From Paludibaculum sp. (lineage in GTDB: Bacteria; Acidobacteriota; Terriglobia; Bryobacterales; Bryobacteraceae): a stretch of 63,258 nt of DNA. The notes beneath the pieces were generated by a model. The model saw only the letters and a list, made by a program, of their open reading frames with translations, ran no database searches and was not told where the DNA came from. Of the stretch, positions 1 through 9,144 are shown piece by piece (the stretch's first letter is position 1; every line of letters begins with the position of its first letter). A program made the translations under genes and the position numbers. Location: the NCBI GenBank assembly GCA_029973955.1, contig JARKQJ010000093.1:1-63258 (forward strand), read 5' to 3'.

Positions 1-882
1 CGCCACGGCCGCGCGCGCCATGGGCGCCACCAGATCCCGCCGTCCCGTGGCGTGCGACGGATCGGCCAGCACGGGCAGGTGCGAGAGCTTCCGGACCAGG
101 GCGATGGCCGTCACATCCAGCGTGTTCTTCGTCGCCGATTCGAACGTGCGAATGCCGCGTTCGCACAGCGCCACGTTGCGGTTGCCGCCGGCCAGGACAC
201 AGTCGGCAGAGACCAGCCACTCATCCAACGTCGCCGCCATGCCGCGCTTCAGCATCACCGCGCGGCCGATGCGGCCCAGCGCCGTCAGCAGCGCGTAGTT
301 CTGCATGTTCTGCGAACCCACCAGCAGCAGATCCGCATGCTCCTCCGCCGGCCCGATCTGCCCCGTTTCACTCACTTCGACGGCCAGAAACAGGCCATAG
401 AGGTCGGCCGCCTTCCGCAGCAGTTTCAGTGTGCCCGCGTCCAGGGGCTGGATCTGCTGTGGCGCCAGGTGCGGCCGCAGCCCGCCGGCGCGGAAGAAGC
501 GCGCTCCGCCGCGCGCCACGATCTCGGCCGACTTCAGAATCTGCTCTTCGCCCTCGATGCCGCCAGGCCCGGCCATGACGATCACGGAGCTCCCGCCGAT
601 CTCCACCTTGCCCGCGCGCTCGCTCTCCAGCCGCACCACCGTGCCCTCCGGCTTGAAGCTGCGGCTCGCCAGTTGATAAGGCGTCATGATGCGGCGGCAC
701 TCCATCACGCCGTCCATCACCTTGAACTCTTCCGGGTCCACCAGTTCCGCCGGACCCACCGCGCCCAGCACCGTGTGCACGGCGCCCGTCGAGCGGTGTA
801 CGTTGAACTCCAGCCCGATCAGCTTGCCGATCACTTCCTCGATCTGTTCTTCCGTCGCGCCCTTGTCCATCACAACGATCAT
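1..882 (-). CDS. aroF: 3-deoxy-7-phosphoheptulonate synthase (DAHP synthase), partial
   Basis: First enzyme of the shikimate pathway, joining phosphoenolpyruvate and erythrose 4-phosphate. Translating the minus strand from the ATG at 882 gives MIVVMDKGATEEQIEEVIGK, the small ferredoxin-like regulatory domain found ahead of the barrel in the Thermotoga-type enzyme. The barrel follows, with VIVMAGPGGIEGEEQI, ARFFRAGGLRPH, LLLVGSQNMQNY, VMLKRGM and LADPSHATGRRD. About 294 codons are present and the reading frame is still open at base 1, so the C-terminus lies outside the window. A strong AGGAGG lies just before the ATG. The start overlaps the chorismate mutase stop by 4 bp, so this is the last visible gene of the trp/aro operon. 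The barrel sequence shows GPGGIEGEEQ, where many homologues have GPCSVES, so the usual metal-binding cysteine appears to be absent here. Confidence 0.93.
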   Translation of the reverse strand, partial: MIVVMDKGATEEQIEEVIGKLIGLEFNVHRSTGAVHTVLGAVGPAELVDPEEFKVMDGVMECRRIMTPYQLASRSFKPEGTVVRLESERAGKVEIGGSSVIVMAGPGGIEGEEQILKSAEIVARGGARFFRAGGLRPHLAPQQIQPLDAGTLKLLRKAADLYGLFLAVEVSETGQIGPAEEHADLLLVGSQNMQNYALLTALGRIGRAVMLKRGMAATLDEWLVSADCVLAGGNRNVALCERGIRTFESATKNTLDVTAIALVRKLSHLPVLADPSHATGRRDLVAPMARAAVA

Positions 883-1181
883 CGCTGCACCTCCTTGCTG
901 TTGCGTTCTTTCTGCAGCAGCCGCATCTCGTCGATGATGCGCTCAAATAACCGCCGCACGGCGTTTTCCGACAGCGGGCCCGCATTGTTTTCCAGCACGT
1001 TGCGGAACACCTGCTCCTCGCGCTTCGGCTCGTAGATCGCCATCGTCATCTGTTTCTTGATGTCGCCGATGCGGCCCGCCGCCGCCGCGCGTTCGTTCAG
1101 CAGCCGCAGGATTTCGAGGTCGATCCGGTCGATCTCTCCCCGCTGTGCGTCGAGCCCAGCCTGTGCTTCTTCCGGTGTCAT
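879..1181 (-). CDS. aroQ: chorismate mutase, AroQ class
   Basis: Converts chorismate to prephenate for phenylalanine and tyrosine synthesis. The product is 100 residues, the normal size of a free-standing all-helical AroQ domain. The first helix reads GEIDRIDLEILRLLNER followed by RIGDIKK, carrying the Arg and Lys that bind chorismate in this fold. The C-terminal helix FERIIDEMRLLQKER completes the three-helix layout. No ACT or prephenate dehydratase domain is attached. It overlaps trpA upstream and aroF downstream by 4 bp each (ATGA), so translation is probably coupled. Its position between trpA and a DAHP synthase places entry to the pathway, the Phe/Tyr branch and the Trp branch in one transcript. 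Confidence 0.92.
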   Translation of the reverse strand: MTPEEAQAGLDAQRGEIDRIDLEILRLLNERAAAAGRIGDIKKQMTMAIYEPKREEQVFRNVLENNAGPLSENAVRRLFERIIDEMRLLQKERNSKEVQR

Positions 1182-1978
1182 GATTTTCCAGCCAGTTCCT
1201 TGAAGAACCGCTCCACGTGTTGTTCCAGATCCGCCGCCGCGCCGTGCTGCTCCACAACGCGCATCACCGCGCTGCCGATCACCACGCCGTCGGCGTAGCA
1301 GCCCACCGCCTCCACGTGTTCGCGCTTTGATATGCCGAAGCCCACGGCCAGGGGCAGGGAAGTGAGCTTCCTCAGACTGCTCACCAGTTCATCGACGCCG
1401 CCCGCCACCTGCGCCTGCTCGCCGGTCACGCCCGTGCGCGAGACGACATAGACGAAGCCCGTCGAATAGTCGGCTACCAGCTTCAGACGCCGTTCCGTGC
1501 TGGTGGGCGCGGCCAGAAACACCGTGTCGAGCCCCGCCTGGCGCATCGTCTCCACCGTGTCCGCGGCCTCTTCTACGCTCAGGTCCGTGAACAGGCAGCC
1601 GTCGATGCCTGCCGCGCGCGCATCGGCGCACAGCTTCTCAAAGCCATACCGCAGCAGCGGGTTCAGGTAGCTGAACAGGATCATCGGCATCTCGCTGCGC
1701 GCGCGGATCTCGCGCGCCGTGTCGAGCACTCGCTCCACTGACGCGCCTGCCTTCAACGCGCGATCGGATGCGCGCTGGATCACGGGCCCGTCGGCGACCG
1801 GATCGCTGAACGGCACGCCCAGTTCCAGAATGTCCGCGCCGCCACGCTCCAGCGCCAGCGCGATCTCCGCCGTGCGGCCCGGTTCCGGATCGCCCGCGGT
1901 GAGATAGGCGATCAACGCCGGACGGCCGGCTTCCTTGCACGCCGCGAAGCAGCGCGCGATGCGTTCGCTACTTGGCAT
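1178..1978 (-). CDS. trpA: tryptophan synthase alpha chain
   Basis: Cleaves indole-3-glycerol phosphate to indole and glyceraldehyde 3-phosphate and passes indole to the beta chain. The 266-residue product is normal length. The active-site segment [15 protein letters not shown] holds Glu52 and Asp63, matching Glu49 and Asp60 of the E. coli enzyme. [13 protein letters not shown] near the N-terminus and [10 protein letters not shown] near the C-terminus (phosphate-binding loop) are also typical. The ATG lies inside the end of trpB (11 bp overlap), and the stop overlaps aroQ by 4 bp. That fits a co-translated alpha2-beta2 complex. Confidence 0.97.
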   Translation of the reverse strand: MPSSERIARCFAACKEAGRPALIAYLTAGDPEPGRTAEIALALERGGADILELGVPFSDPVADGPVIQRASDRALKAGASVERVLDTAREIRARSEMPMILFSYLNPLLRYGFEKLCADARAAGIDGCLFTDLSVEEAADTVETMRQAGLDTVFLAAPTSTERRLKLVADYSTGFVYVVSRTGVTGEQAQVAGGVDELVSSLRKLTSLPLAVGFGISKREHVEAVGCYADGVVIGSAVMRVVEQHGAAADLEQHVERFFKELAGKS

Positions 1979-3182
1979 CGGGGTTATCCAATTCGGGGAA
2001 ATTCTCGCGATAAATGTCCGTGTCCTTGTCGCCGCGGCCGGAAAGGTTCACCAGCAACGTCTCGCCCTTCGCGCGCGGCGCGCGCTTCAGCGCCTCGGCC
2101 ACCGCGTGGGAGCTCTCGAGCGCCGGGATGATGCCTTCCGTCCTTGCCAGCGTGCGCGCCGCGGCCAATGCTTCGGCGTCTGTTGCGCTGACGTACTCCG
2201 CGCGGCCCTGGTCGTGCAGCCACGCATGTTCGGGACCCACCAGCGCGTAGTCCAGCCCCGCCGACACCGAGTGCGTCAACGACACCTGCCCGTCGCCGTC
2301 CTGCAGCAGATAGCTGAGCGCCCCCTGCAGCACCCCCGGCGCGCCGCCCGCAAACCGCGCCGCGTGCTCCCCCAGCGACAGCCCGCGTCCGCCCGCTTCC
2401 ACGCCCACCAGCTTCACCCGCTCATCCGGCACGAACGCCGTGAAAATTCCAATCGCATTCGAGCCGCCGCCCACGCACGCGATCACGGTGTCCGGCAGCG
2501 CGCCAGTGCGCTCCAGCATCTGCGCCCGCGCCTCGTCGCCCGTGCAGCGGTGAAACTCGCGCACCATCATCGGGTACGGATGCGCGCCCAGCGCGGAGCC
2601 CAGCAGGTAGTGCGTGGTCGAGATGTTCGTCACCCAATCCCGCATCGCTTCGCTCACGGCGTCTTTCAGCGTCCGGCTGCCCGCGGTCACGCTCTCCACT
2701 CGCGCGCCCAGCAGCCGCATGCGGAACACATTCAGCCGCTGCCGCCGCATGTCTTCCTCGCCCATGTACACCACGCATTCCAGCCCGAACAGCGCGCAGA
2801 CCGTCGCCGTGGCCACGCCGTGCTGACCCGCGCCGGTTTCGGCGATGATCCGCTTCTTGCCCATGCGCCGGGCCAGGAGAATCTGCCCCAGGCAGTTGTT
2901 GATCTTGTGCGCGCCCGTGTGCAGCAGGTCTTCACGCTTGATGAAGATCCGCGCTCCGCCCAACTCCGCGCTCAAGCGCTTGGCTTCATACAACGGCGTC
3001 GGCCGGCCCGCGAAGTTTTTCAGCAGGTCTTTCAGCTCCGCCTGAAACTCCGCATCCTGCCGCGCCTCGTAAAACGCGTGCTCGATCTCTTCGAGCGGCG
3101 CCATCAGCGTCTCCGGCACATATCGTCCGCCGTACGGCCCGAAGTGGCCTTGCGCATCCGGCGTCTGTGGTGTCTCTGTCAT
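1968..3182 (-). CDS. trpB: tryptophan synthase beta chain
   Basis: PLP-dependent subunit that condenses indole with serine to give tryptophan. The start [21 protein letters not shown] gives 404 residues, the usual TrpB1 length. The reading frame is open further upstream, but that part lies antisense-free inside trpF and has no family match. HTGAHKINN contains the PLP lysine (Lys93). The catalytic glutamate lies in [10 protein letters not shown], and the glycine-rich phosphate-binding loop is [10 protein letters not shown]. The ATG overlaps the trpF stop as ATGA. The beta and alpha genes overlap by 11 bp, as expected for an obligate complex. Confidence 0.97.
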   Translation of the reverse strand: MTETPQTPDAQGHFGPYGGRYVPETLMAPLEEIEHAFYEARQDAEFQAELKDLLKNFAGRPTPLYEAKRLSAELGGARIFIKREDLLHTGAHKINNCLGQILLARRMGKKRIIAETGAGQHGVATATVCALFGLECVVYMGEEDMRRQRLNVFRMRLLGARVESVTAGSRTLKDAVSEAMRDWVTNISTTHYLLGSALGAHPYPMMVREFHRCTGDEARAQMLERTGALPDTVIACVGGGSNAIGIFTAFVPDERVKLVGVEAGGRGLSLGEHAARFAGGAPGVLQGALSYLLQDGDGQVSLTHSVSAGLDYALVGPEHAWLHDQGRAEYVSATDAEALAAARTLARTEGIIPALESSHAVAEALKRAPRAKGETLLVNLSGRGDKDTDIYRENFPELDNPDAK

Positions 3183-3775
3183 AGTTCTGTCTGCCTCACG
3201 GCGCGCACGAAAGCGGCCACCTTGGCATGGTCCTTTCTGCCCGGCTCGCGCTCCAGCCGCGAACAGGCATCCACACCCCACGGCAGCGCGGCTTCGATCG
3301 CCGCCGCCACGTTGTCCGGGCCCAGTCCGCCGGCCAGCACGATGCGCCCCGGCAGCCCGGCGGCCAACGCCCAGTCGAAGGTCTTCCCCGTTCCTCCCCG
3401 CATCTCGCCCGCGGGCGTGTCGATGAGGAACGCTTCGGCCCCGCTTTCCTCTATTCTCTCGCGGATGCGTTCCGCCGTGGCAGACCACGCCTGCCAATAC
3501 CTCATCCGCGGCGCCCCGCACTCACCGTGCAGTTGCGCCACCTCCATGCCCGCCTCGCGCGCCAACTCTTCCACGCGCTCCGCCGATTCGTCCACAAACA
3601 CGCCCACCGTCAGCACATTGCCCGGCAGCCGCTCCACAATCGACTGCGCCGCGCCCGGTTCGATGTAGCGCGGGCTCCGCGGCCAGAAGTTGAATCCCAG
3701 CGCGTCGGCCCCTGCTTCGGCCGCCCGCAGCGCATCTTCCAGCGTCGTGATCCCGCACACCTTGACCAGCGTCAC
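3179..3775 (-). CDS. trpF: phosphoribosylanthranilate isomerase
   Basis: Third step of the tryptophan branch: an Amadori rearrangement of phosphoribosylanthranilate. I chose the GTG at 3775 because it forms a GTGA overlap with the trpC stop and the family core VKVCGIT begins at once. This gives 198 residues; the longer frame upstream is only trpC read out of frame. The catalytic cysteine is in KVCGIT. The C-terminal phosphate site reads [10 protein letters not shown], and VDACSRLE matches the usual VDVSSGVE segment with some substitutions. It is separate from trpC, unlike the E. coli fusion. Confidence 0.95.
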   Translation of the reverse strand: MTLVKVCGITTLEDALRAAEAGADALGFNFWPRSPRYIEPGAAQSIVERLPGNVLTVGVFVDESAERVEELAREAGMEVAQLHGECGAPRMRYWQAWSATAERIRERIEESGAEAFLIDTPAGEMRGGTGKTFDWALAAGLPGRIVLAGGLGPDNVAAAIEAALPWGVDACSRLEREPGRKDHAKVAAFVRAVRQTEL

Positions 3776-4560
3776 TCTCCGCGCAGCTCCTTCAGCTTCG
3801 CCACCGGATCGCCGCCCTTCATCAGATGCTCGCCCACCAGAAACGCCTGGTAGCCACATCCCATCAGCCGCTCCACATCCGCGCGCCCGTGAATGCCGCT
3901 CTCCGCCACCCGGATCACTCCCTCCGGCATCCGCGCGGCCAATCGCTCCGACGTCTCCAGCGAAAGCTCAAACGTCCGCAGGTTCCGGTTGTTTACGCCC
4001 AGAACCTGCGCGCCGGATTCCAGCGCCTTGTCCAGCTCTTCCTCGTCGTGCACTTCCACCAGGGCCGCCATGCCAAACTGCCCGGCCAGCTTGCGGAAGC
4101 GCTCCAACTCTTCGCGGCTCAGGATGGCGGCAATCAACAGGATCGCGTCCGCCCCCGCCCCGGCCGCCTCCAGCACGTCCAGTTCGTCGATCGTGAAGTC
4201 CTTCCGCAGCACCGGCAGAAAGGCCGTCGCCCGCGCCGTCATCAGGTCGCTCAGCGACCCCTGGAAGAACTTTGCGTCCGTCAGGCACGAGATTGCGGCA
4301 GCCCCGCCCTGGAAGTAGCTCCGCGCCTGCGCGCCGGGATTGAAGTCTTCGCTCAGCAGTCCCTTGCTCGGCGACGCCTTCTTGATTTCGGCGATGATCG
4401 CCGGCGCACGCCGCCTCAGCGCGGCCGCGAAGTCCCGCCGCTGGGCCTTCTGAAACGCGGCGTTCCTTTCGATGCCAGTGCGCTTGCCGGCCTTCTCGGC
4501 CACTTCCAGGCGCTTCTGTTCGACAATGCGGGCGAGGATATCGGGAATCTCGGCAGCCAT
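3772..4560 (-). CDS. trpC: indole-3-glycerol phosphate synthase
   Basis: Closes the indole ring in tryptophan synthesis. The start MAAEIPDILARIVEQKR gives 262 residues, standard for a single-domain TrpC. Visible motifs are AEIKKASPSKG (residues about 57-67, with catalytic and substrate lysines), VLRKDF, LLIAAIL, and GVNNRNLRTFEL followed by AESGI. It is the first gene of the operon here; trpE, trpG and trpD are not in the window. The 92 bp between it and the divergent LOG gene must hold the operon promoter. A TATAAC hexamer is visible on the minus strand there, but I could not pair it with a convincing -35. I see no leader peptide rich in tryptophan codons and no T-box. Confidence 0.96.
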   Translation of the reverse strand: MAAEIPDILARIVEQKRLEVAEKAGKRTGIERNAAFQKAQRRDFAAALRRRAPAIIAEIKKASPSKGLLSEDFNPGAQARSYFQGGAAAISCLTDAKFFQGSLSDLMTARATAFLPVLRKDFTIDELDVLEAAGAGADAILLIAAILSREELERFRKLAGQFGMAALVEVHDEEELDKALESGAQVLGVNNRNLRTFELSLETSERLAARMPEGVIRVAESGIHGRADVERLMGCGYQAFLVGEHLMKGGDPVAKLKELRGE

Positions 4561-4652
4561 GCGGGGAGACTTCCACCATAGCACTGCCCGCGCCGGCATC
4601 TCTATTTCGCCCTCGACGCCAGTTTGTTATACCCTACCCTTGGACACCGGCT

Positions 4653-5360
4653 ATGTCACAACCCAAGGCTCCCATCTACTTCCCCGATCAGAAGGCCACC
4701 CTCCAGGTTCTCTCCCAGTCCGTCATGGACCTCTGGCGCGTGGTGAACAACCTCACCAGCCTGCGTCCGCCACGGTGGCCTCGCTACCGCGTCTCCATCT
4801 TCGGCAGCGCCCGCACGGAAACCGACCAGTTCGCCTACCAGGAGGTCAAGCGCCTCGCCTCCGCCCTCGCCTCCATGGGCTGCGACATCATTACCGGCGG
4901 CGGGCCCGGCATGATGCAGGCCGCCAATGAGGGCGCCGCCGAAGCCGATCCCGACGACCTCGTCGCCTCCGTCGGCATCCGCATCGAACTCCCCTTCGAG
5001 CAGGGCTCCAATCGATTCGTCGAACACGACTACCAGCACCAGACCTTCTTCACCCGCCTCCACCACTTCGTCCTCGCCTCCGACGCCTTCATCGTCACCC
5101 CCGGCGGCATCGGCACCGTCCTCGAAGCCATGATGATCTGGCAGCTCCTTCAGGTCGGCCACATCAAGACCGCTCCGCTCATTCTCGCCGGCGACATGTG
5201 GCGCGGCCTCGTCGATTGGATCCAATCCTCCATGCTCGACATCCCCACGCCCCTCATCAGCCCCCAGGACGTCAAAATCCCCATCTGCGTCTCCAGCTGT
5301 GAGGAGGCCGTCGAAGTCCTCCGGCAGTACCACCAGGAGTGGCGCAAAGCCGGCGAATAG
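4653..5360 (+). CDS. LOG-family protein (nucleoside 5'-monophosphate phosphoribohydrolase)
   Basis: A Rossmann-like protein of the LOG / TIGR00730 family, once annotated as lysine decarboxylase. Known members release free base from cytokinin-type or ordinary nucleoside monophosphates. The diagnostic motifs are present: GGGPGMMQAANEG (residues about 82-94) and TPGGIGTVLE (149-158), which bind phosphate and form the active site. The length of 235 residues matches the longer bacterial members. The N-terminal 40 residues are an added helical segment. It is divergent from trpC and 33 bp ahead of amrS, so it may share a transcript with the AmmeMemoRadiSam genes. The substrate cannot be told from sequence. 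Confidence 0.9.
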   Translation: MSQPKAPIYFPDQKATLQVLSQSVMDLWRVVNNLTSLRPPRWPRYRVSIFGSARTETDQFAYQEVKRLASALASMGCDIITGGGPGMMQAANEGAAEADPDDLVASVGIRIELPFEQGSNRFVEHDYQHQTFFTRLHHFVLASDAFIVTPGGIGTVLEAMMIWQLLQVGHIKTAPLILAGDMWRGLVDWIQSSMLDIPTPLISPQDVKIPICVSSCEEAVEVLRQYHQEWRKAGE

Positions 5361-5393
5361 TACCCTTCAATTGCGCGCCCGCCGGGGTCTACA

Positions 5394-6497
5394 ATGAAAC
5401 CGGCAGGTTCCGCCATGACTCTTGCCGCCCTGACCCTGGCCGAGGACTTGGCCCGGCACTCCAGTCCCAGCGGCCTCTGCGAGCTTCTACCGGAGAACCA
5501 CCTCCGCTGCCTCGCCTGCGCCCACCGCTGCAACATCGCGCCCGGCCACTCCGGCATCTGTCTCGTCCGCGCCAACCGCGCCGGCGTCCTCTACGCGCCC
5601 CGCGGCTACGTCAACGCCCTGCACTCCGATCCCATCGAGAAGAAGCCCTTCTTCCACGCCTTGCCGGCCTCGCGCGCCTTGAGCTTCGGGATGCTCGGCT
5701 GCGATCTCCACTGCGGCTACTGCCAGAACTGGCTCACCTCGCAAGCCCTGCGCGATCCCCGCGCCCAGGGCGGCTACCGTGAAATCGAGCCGGCCCAGCT
5801 CATCCAATCCGCTCTCCGCGCCGGCGCCTCCTCCGTCATCAGCACTTACAACGAGCCCCTCATCACCGCCGAGTGGGCCATCGAGATCTTCCGCCACGCC
5901 CGCGCCGCCTCGCTCGCCACCGGCTTCGTCTCCAACGGCTACGCCACCCCAAACGTCCTCCGGGCCCTGCGCCCCCACCTCGACCTCCTCAAGATCGACC
6001 TCAAATCCTTCGACGACCGCCGCTACCGCCAACTCGGAGGCAAGCTCCAACCCGTCCTCGACACCATCCGCCACGCCCACGCCCTCGGCCTCTGGATCGA
6101 AGTCGTCACCCTCCTCGTGCCCGGTTTTAACGACTCGCCCTCCGAACTCCGCTCCCTCGCCGCATTCCTCGCCGGAGTCTCCCCCGACATCCCCTGGCAT
6201 GTCACCGCCTTCCACCCCGACTACAAAATGCAGGCCCCGCCGCCCACTTCCGCCGTGGCTCTCATTCAAGCCGCCGCCATTGGGCGCGACGCCGGTCTGC
6301 GCTTCGTCTACGCCGGCAATCTCGCCGGCCGGACCGAAGGCCTCGAAAACACCCGCTGCCCCGCTTGTTCCGCGCTCGTCGTCGAGCGCTTCGGATTCCA
6401 GGTCCTCCAGAATCGCGTCACCTCCGCCGGCACGTGTCCGTCCTGCCATCATCCGCTGCCGGGCTTCTGGCGCGTGCCTTCCAGGGAGCTATCATGA
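5394..6497 (+). CDS. amrS: AmmeMemoRadiSam system radical SAM enzyme
   Basis: A radical S-adenosylmethionine enzyme of the AmrS family, related to pyruvate formate-lyase activating enzymes. The 4Fe-4S/SAM motif CDLHCGYC has cysteines 103, 107 and 110. Four N-terminal cysteines at 39, 42, 46 and 56 and a C-terminal pair of CxxC motifs (CPAC and CPSC) suggest extra zinc or Fe-S sites. GYATPNVLRAL and LLKIDLKSFDD are typical barrel segments. The length is 367 residues. Its stop overlaps the next gene (Memo-AMMECR1) by 4 bp, the usual partner. The cellular substrate of this widespread pair is not established; proposals for radical-based modification remain open. Confidence 0.93.
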   Translation: MKPAGSAMTLAALTLAEDLARHSSPSGLCELLPENHLRCLACAHRCNIAPGHSGICLVRANRAGVLYAPRGYVNALHSDPIEKKPFFHALPASRALSFGMLGCDLHCGYCQNWLTSQALRDPRAQGGYREIEPAQLIQSALRAGASSVISTYNEPLITAEWAIEIFRHARAASLATGFVSNGYATPNVLRALRPHLDLLKIDLKSFDDRRYRQLGGKLQPVLDTIRHAHALGLWIEVVTLLVPGFNDSPSELRSLAAFLAGVSPDIPWHVTAFHPDYKMQAPPPTSAVALIQAAAIGRDAGLRFVYAGNLAGRTEGLENTRCPACSALVVERFGFQVLQNRVTSAGTCPSCHHPLPGFWRVPSRELS

Positions 6498-7891
6498 CCG
6501 CCACGCACTTCTCCACCTACGCCGGTTCCTGGTATCCAGGCCAGGCCGCCGAACTCCGCTCTCTTCTCGAAACCATCGAAGAACGCTCCCGCGCCCGCAC
6601 CGGCCCCGTCACCCTGCCCAATCCCCTCGCGTTCATCGTGCCTCACGCAGGCCTCACTTACTCCGGTACCGTGGCCACCGCCGCATATCACCAACTGCGG
6701 GCCGCCGATCCCAGCCGCGTTGTTCTCCTGGGCTTCCTCCACTCCGGCGCCGCCTCCGGTGTCATCGCTCCCGATCTCGGCGCCTACGCCACGCCTCTGG
6801 GCCGCACTCCGGTCGATCTCTCCGGCTTCGACTTCCCTCGCCTCCCTCTGTCGGTCGCCACCGATCACAGCGCCGAAATCCAGCTCCCGCTCCTCCAGTC
6901 CGCCGTGCCCGATGTGCCCGTCGCGCCCCTCTATGTCGGCTGCCTCACCCCCGCGCAGCGCGCCTCCGCCGCCCGCACCATCGCCGCTGCCCTGCGCCCC
7001 GGCGATGTCCTCCTCGCCTCCACCGATCTCACCCACTACGGCCGGTCCTTCCAATACGAGCCTTTCCCGCTCGACTACGAAACCCCCAACAACCTCCATC
7101 AGCTGGACCACTCCGTCGTCGACGCCGCCGCCAGCCTCGATGACGTCCTCTTCCTCGGCGAACTCCGCCGCAGCGGCTCCACCACCTGCGGTTCCGCACC
7201 CGTCGCCCTGCTGCTGAAGACGCTCTCCGAACTCGGCGGCGAGGAGGTCTTCCAGGAACTGCTCGACTACGAGACCTCCGGCGACATCACCGGCGACTAT
7301 CGCACCTCCGTGGGCTACGCCGCTCTGGGCTACTTCCGCGCTTCTTCCTTCCATCTCTCGCCCGAAGACCAGCGCCAGCTTCTCGCCAGCGCCCACGACA
7401 CGCTCCGCATGGTCCGTGAAGCCGGCATCGAACGCCCGCTCCCCCGCGAAAGCTCCTCGCCCGCCCTGCAGCGCAAATCCTCCGTCTTCGTCAGCCTCCA
7501 TCACCATTCGGATCTCCTCGGCTGCATCGGCCGCCTGTCGCCCGTCCAGACTCTCGCGCAATCGGTGCCGGAACTCGCCCTCGACGCTCTGCACGATCCC
7601 CGCTTCCCGGCCCGCCGCCAGGCGCCGCCCGATGTCGAAGTCGAGATCTCCATCCTCTCGCCCATGAAGCCGATCGCCGATGCCCGCGCCTTCCGCATTC
7701 GGGAGCACGGCGCATTTCTCGAATGCTGGGGCCACCGCGGGCTGCTGCTCCCGCAGGTCGCCCGCAAACCCGAACACACAGCCGAATGGTTCCTCGGCGC
7801 CCTTTCGCAGAAGGCCGGCCTCCCGCCCGCCGCCTGGCGCGGCCGCGAGGCGCGGCTCTCGGTCTTCCGCGCCCAGGTCTTCTCCGCCTGA
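6494..7891 (+). CDS. amrB: AmmeMemoRadiSam system Memo-AMMECR1 fusion protein
   Basis: The start MTATHFSTYAGSWYPG overlaps the amrS stop as ATGA and gives 465 residues. Residues 1 to about 280 form a Memo domain: AGSWYPG, FIVPHAGLTYSG, DHSAEIQLPLLQ, STDLTHYG and STTCGSAP. This includes the His, Asp and Cys cluster that lines the metal/active site in Memo proteins. The rest is an AMMECR1 domain with KSSVFVSL, LLGCIGRL (the family consensus is LRGCIG) and VEVEISILSP. The two proteins are separate in many genomes; here they are one chain. With the overlapping radical SAM gene this is a complete AmmeMemoRadiSam module. The reaction is unknown. Confidence 0.92.
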   Translation: MTATHFSTYAGSWYPGQAAELRSLLETIEERSRARTGPVTLPNPLAFIVPHAGLTYSGTVATAAYHQLRAADPSRVVLLGFLHSGAASGVIAPDLGAYATPLGRTPVDLSGFDFPRLPLSVATDHSAEIQLPLLQSAVPDVPVAPLYVGCLTPAQRASAARTIAAALRPGDVLLASTDLTHYGRSFQYEPFPLDYETPNNLHQLDHSVVDAAASLDDVLFLGELRRSGSTTCGSAPVALLLKTLSELGGEEVFQELLDYETSGDITGDYRTSVGYAALGYFRASSFHLSPEDQRQLLASAHDTLRMVREAGIERPLPRESSSPALQRKSSVFVSLHHHSDLLGCIGRLSPVQTLAQSVPELALDALHDPRFPARRQAPPDVEVEISILSPMKPIADARAFRIREHGAFLECWGHRGLLLPQVARKPEHTAEWFLGALSQKAGLPPAAWRGREARLSVFRAQVFSA

Positions 7892-7897
7892 AGCCCT

Positions 7898-9094
7898 TTA
7901 CCTGCGCTCCGCCTCGATCCGCAGCAGCATGCCCGCACCCGGACCCAGCCACACGTCTTCCAACCCCAGCCTGCTCTCCTGGCCCGTCACCGCCGAGACT
8001 TTGTAGATTTTCGCCCCCTCGGCCCGCGGCTGCAAGCGGAAGCTCGAAGACTCCGTCAGGCTCTTGTTCACCAGCATCACGTAAGGCCGCCCCTGCGCAT
8101 CTTCGAACTCCCCGATCAGCGCTTTGCCGCTGGTGCCCGGCGATTGCAGCAACGGCGTCCCTGCCGCCGTCGATACCGGCCAGTGGTAGACGCCCTTGCT
8201 CTTCAGCGTCACCATCACCGGCGCCAGCGCGTGAATCTGGTTTGTCACCCGCCGCAGGATATCCCATGTCGCCGTCCTGTTGCCCCACTGGTCCACCGGC
8301 GCCAGCCGGAAGTTGCCAATATCCGGCGTGAAGTAGGTGAAGAACTGGATCCCCCGCCCGCCGTACGCCAGCGTCGCATACACTTGGAGGCTATAGGTGG
8401 CGTCGGTCGGCTCCAGGTAGCGGAACAGCGCCTGCGCCAGAATGCAGTTCCAGAACGGCACCCCGGCCTCCATCGCCGCGTGCCGTACCTGTTCCAGGTT
8501 GTCGTAGAAGCTCTGCTGCATCTCGCCGTTTTGCAGCGAGTAGTTGTCCCAACTGATGTAGGGCAACTTCACCAGCTTCAGATACTGCTGAAGGTATTCG
8601 TCATAGGAGGCCGCCGCCAACTGCTTCGCATTTGCGTAGTTCGGAAACAGGTTCACGTAAGGCAGCTTGCCCGGCATCTGCTTCGTAATCTCCGCCGCCA
8701 GCCGGCCCAGAATCGCCATCTCCGCCACGCTCGGCTCATCCCGCAGGTTCACCCCAAATGCAGCCGGATGAGAGCTGATCTTCGGCGCCAGCGCCGCCAC
8801 CGCCGCCCGAATCTCCCCGTCCGTACCCCCGTTCGCGGCCACCAGCTTGTGGATCGCCTCGTCGCTCACGAAGCAGCGCAGCCCCGCGTCCCGCACCGCG
8901 TCCAGGTCCGCCGCCTTGCAGAAGCCAGTGAGATTCAGCCCGGCCTCCTGCATCAGCTTCAACTCCTGCGGCGTCGATGGCGAACTCCCCCACGCCATGA
9001 TCGGGAACACCTCAGCGCCCACCCTCGGCGCCACCTTCACCTGCCCGGCGGCCAGCCCCGCCAACAATCCCAATCCAACGGCTGTTTTCCACAT
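7898..9094 (-). CDS. secreted glycosidase-like protein of unknown function
   Basis: The start MWKTAVGLGLLAGLAAGQ gives a clear signal peptide and 398 residues; an ATG 15 bp further upstream (9109) is also possible. The mature part looks like a TIM barrel of the beta-galactosidase/GH clan A type: FPIMAWGSSPSTPQELKLMQEAGLN, then FGVNLRDEPSVAEM, where RDEP resembles the acid/base NEP segment. YISWDNYSLQ and FFTYFTPDIGN follow. The C-terminal 90 residues resemble an immunoglobulin-like beta domain. I could not assign a named glycoside hydrolase family. It stands alone, convergent with amrB, with only 6 bp between the two stop codons. Confidence 0.75.
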   Translation of the reverse strand: MWKTAVGLGLLAGLAAGQVKVAPRVGAEVFPIMAWGSSPSTPQELKLMQEAGLNLTGFCKAADLDAVRDAGLRCFVSDEAIHKLVAANGGTDGEIRAAVAALAPKISSHPAAFGVNLRDEPSVAEMAILGRLAAEITKQMPGKLPYVNLFPNYANAKQLAAASYDEYLQQYLKLVKLPYISWDNYSLQNGEMQQSFYDNLEQVRHAAMEAGVPFWNCILAQALFRYLEPTDATYSLQVYATLAYGGRGIQFFTYFTPDIGNFRLAPVDQWGNRTATWDILRRVTNQIHALAPVMVTLKSKGVYHWPVSTAAGTPLLQSPGTSGKALIGEFEDAQGRPYVMLVNKSLTESSSFRLQPRAEGAKIYKVSAVTGQESRLGLEDVWLGPGAGMLLRIEAERR

Positions 9095-9144
9095 AGCGCA
9101 TCCGACCATACCACACGCACTTGCTGCCCGGGACCGCCCCGCCG

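Noticed and set aside
4561..4652. Trp attenuator or T-box between trpC and the LOG gene
   Set aside because: The 92-bp gap shows no leader peptide with Trp codons, no T-box core and no terminator hairpin before trpC.
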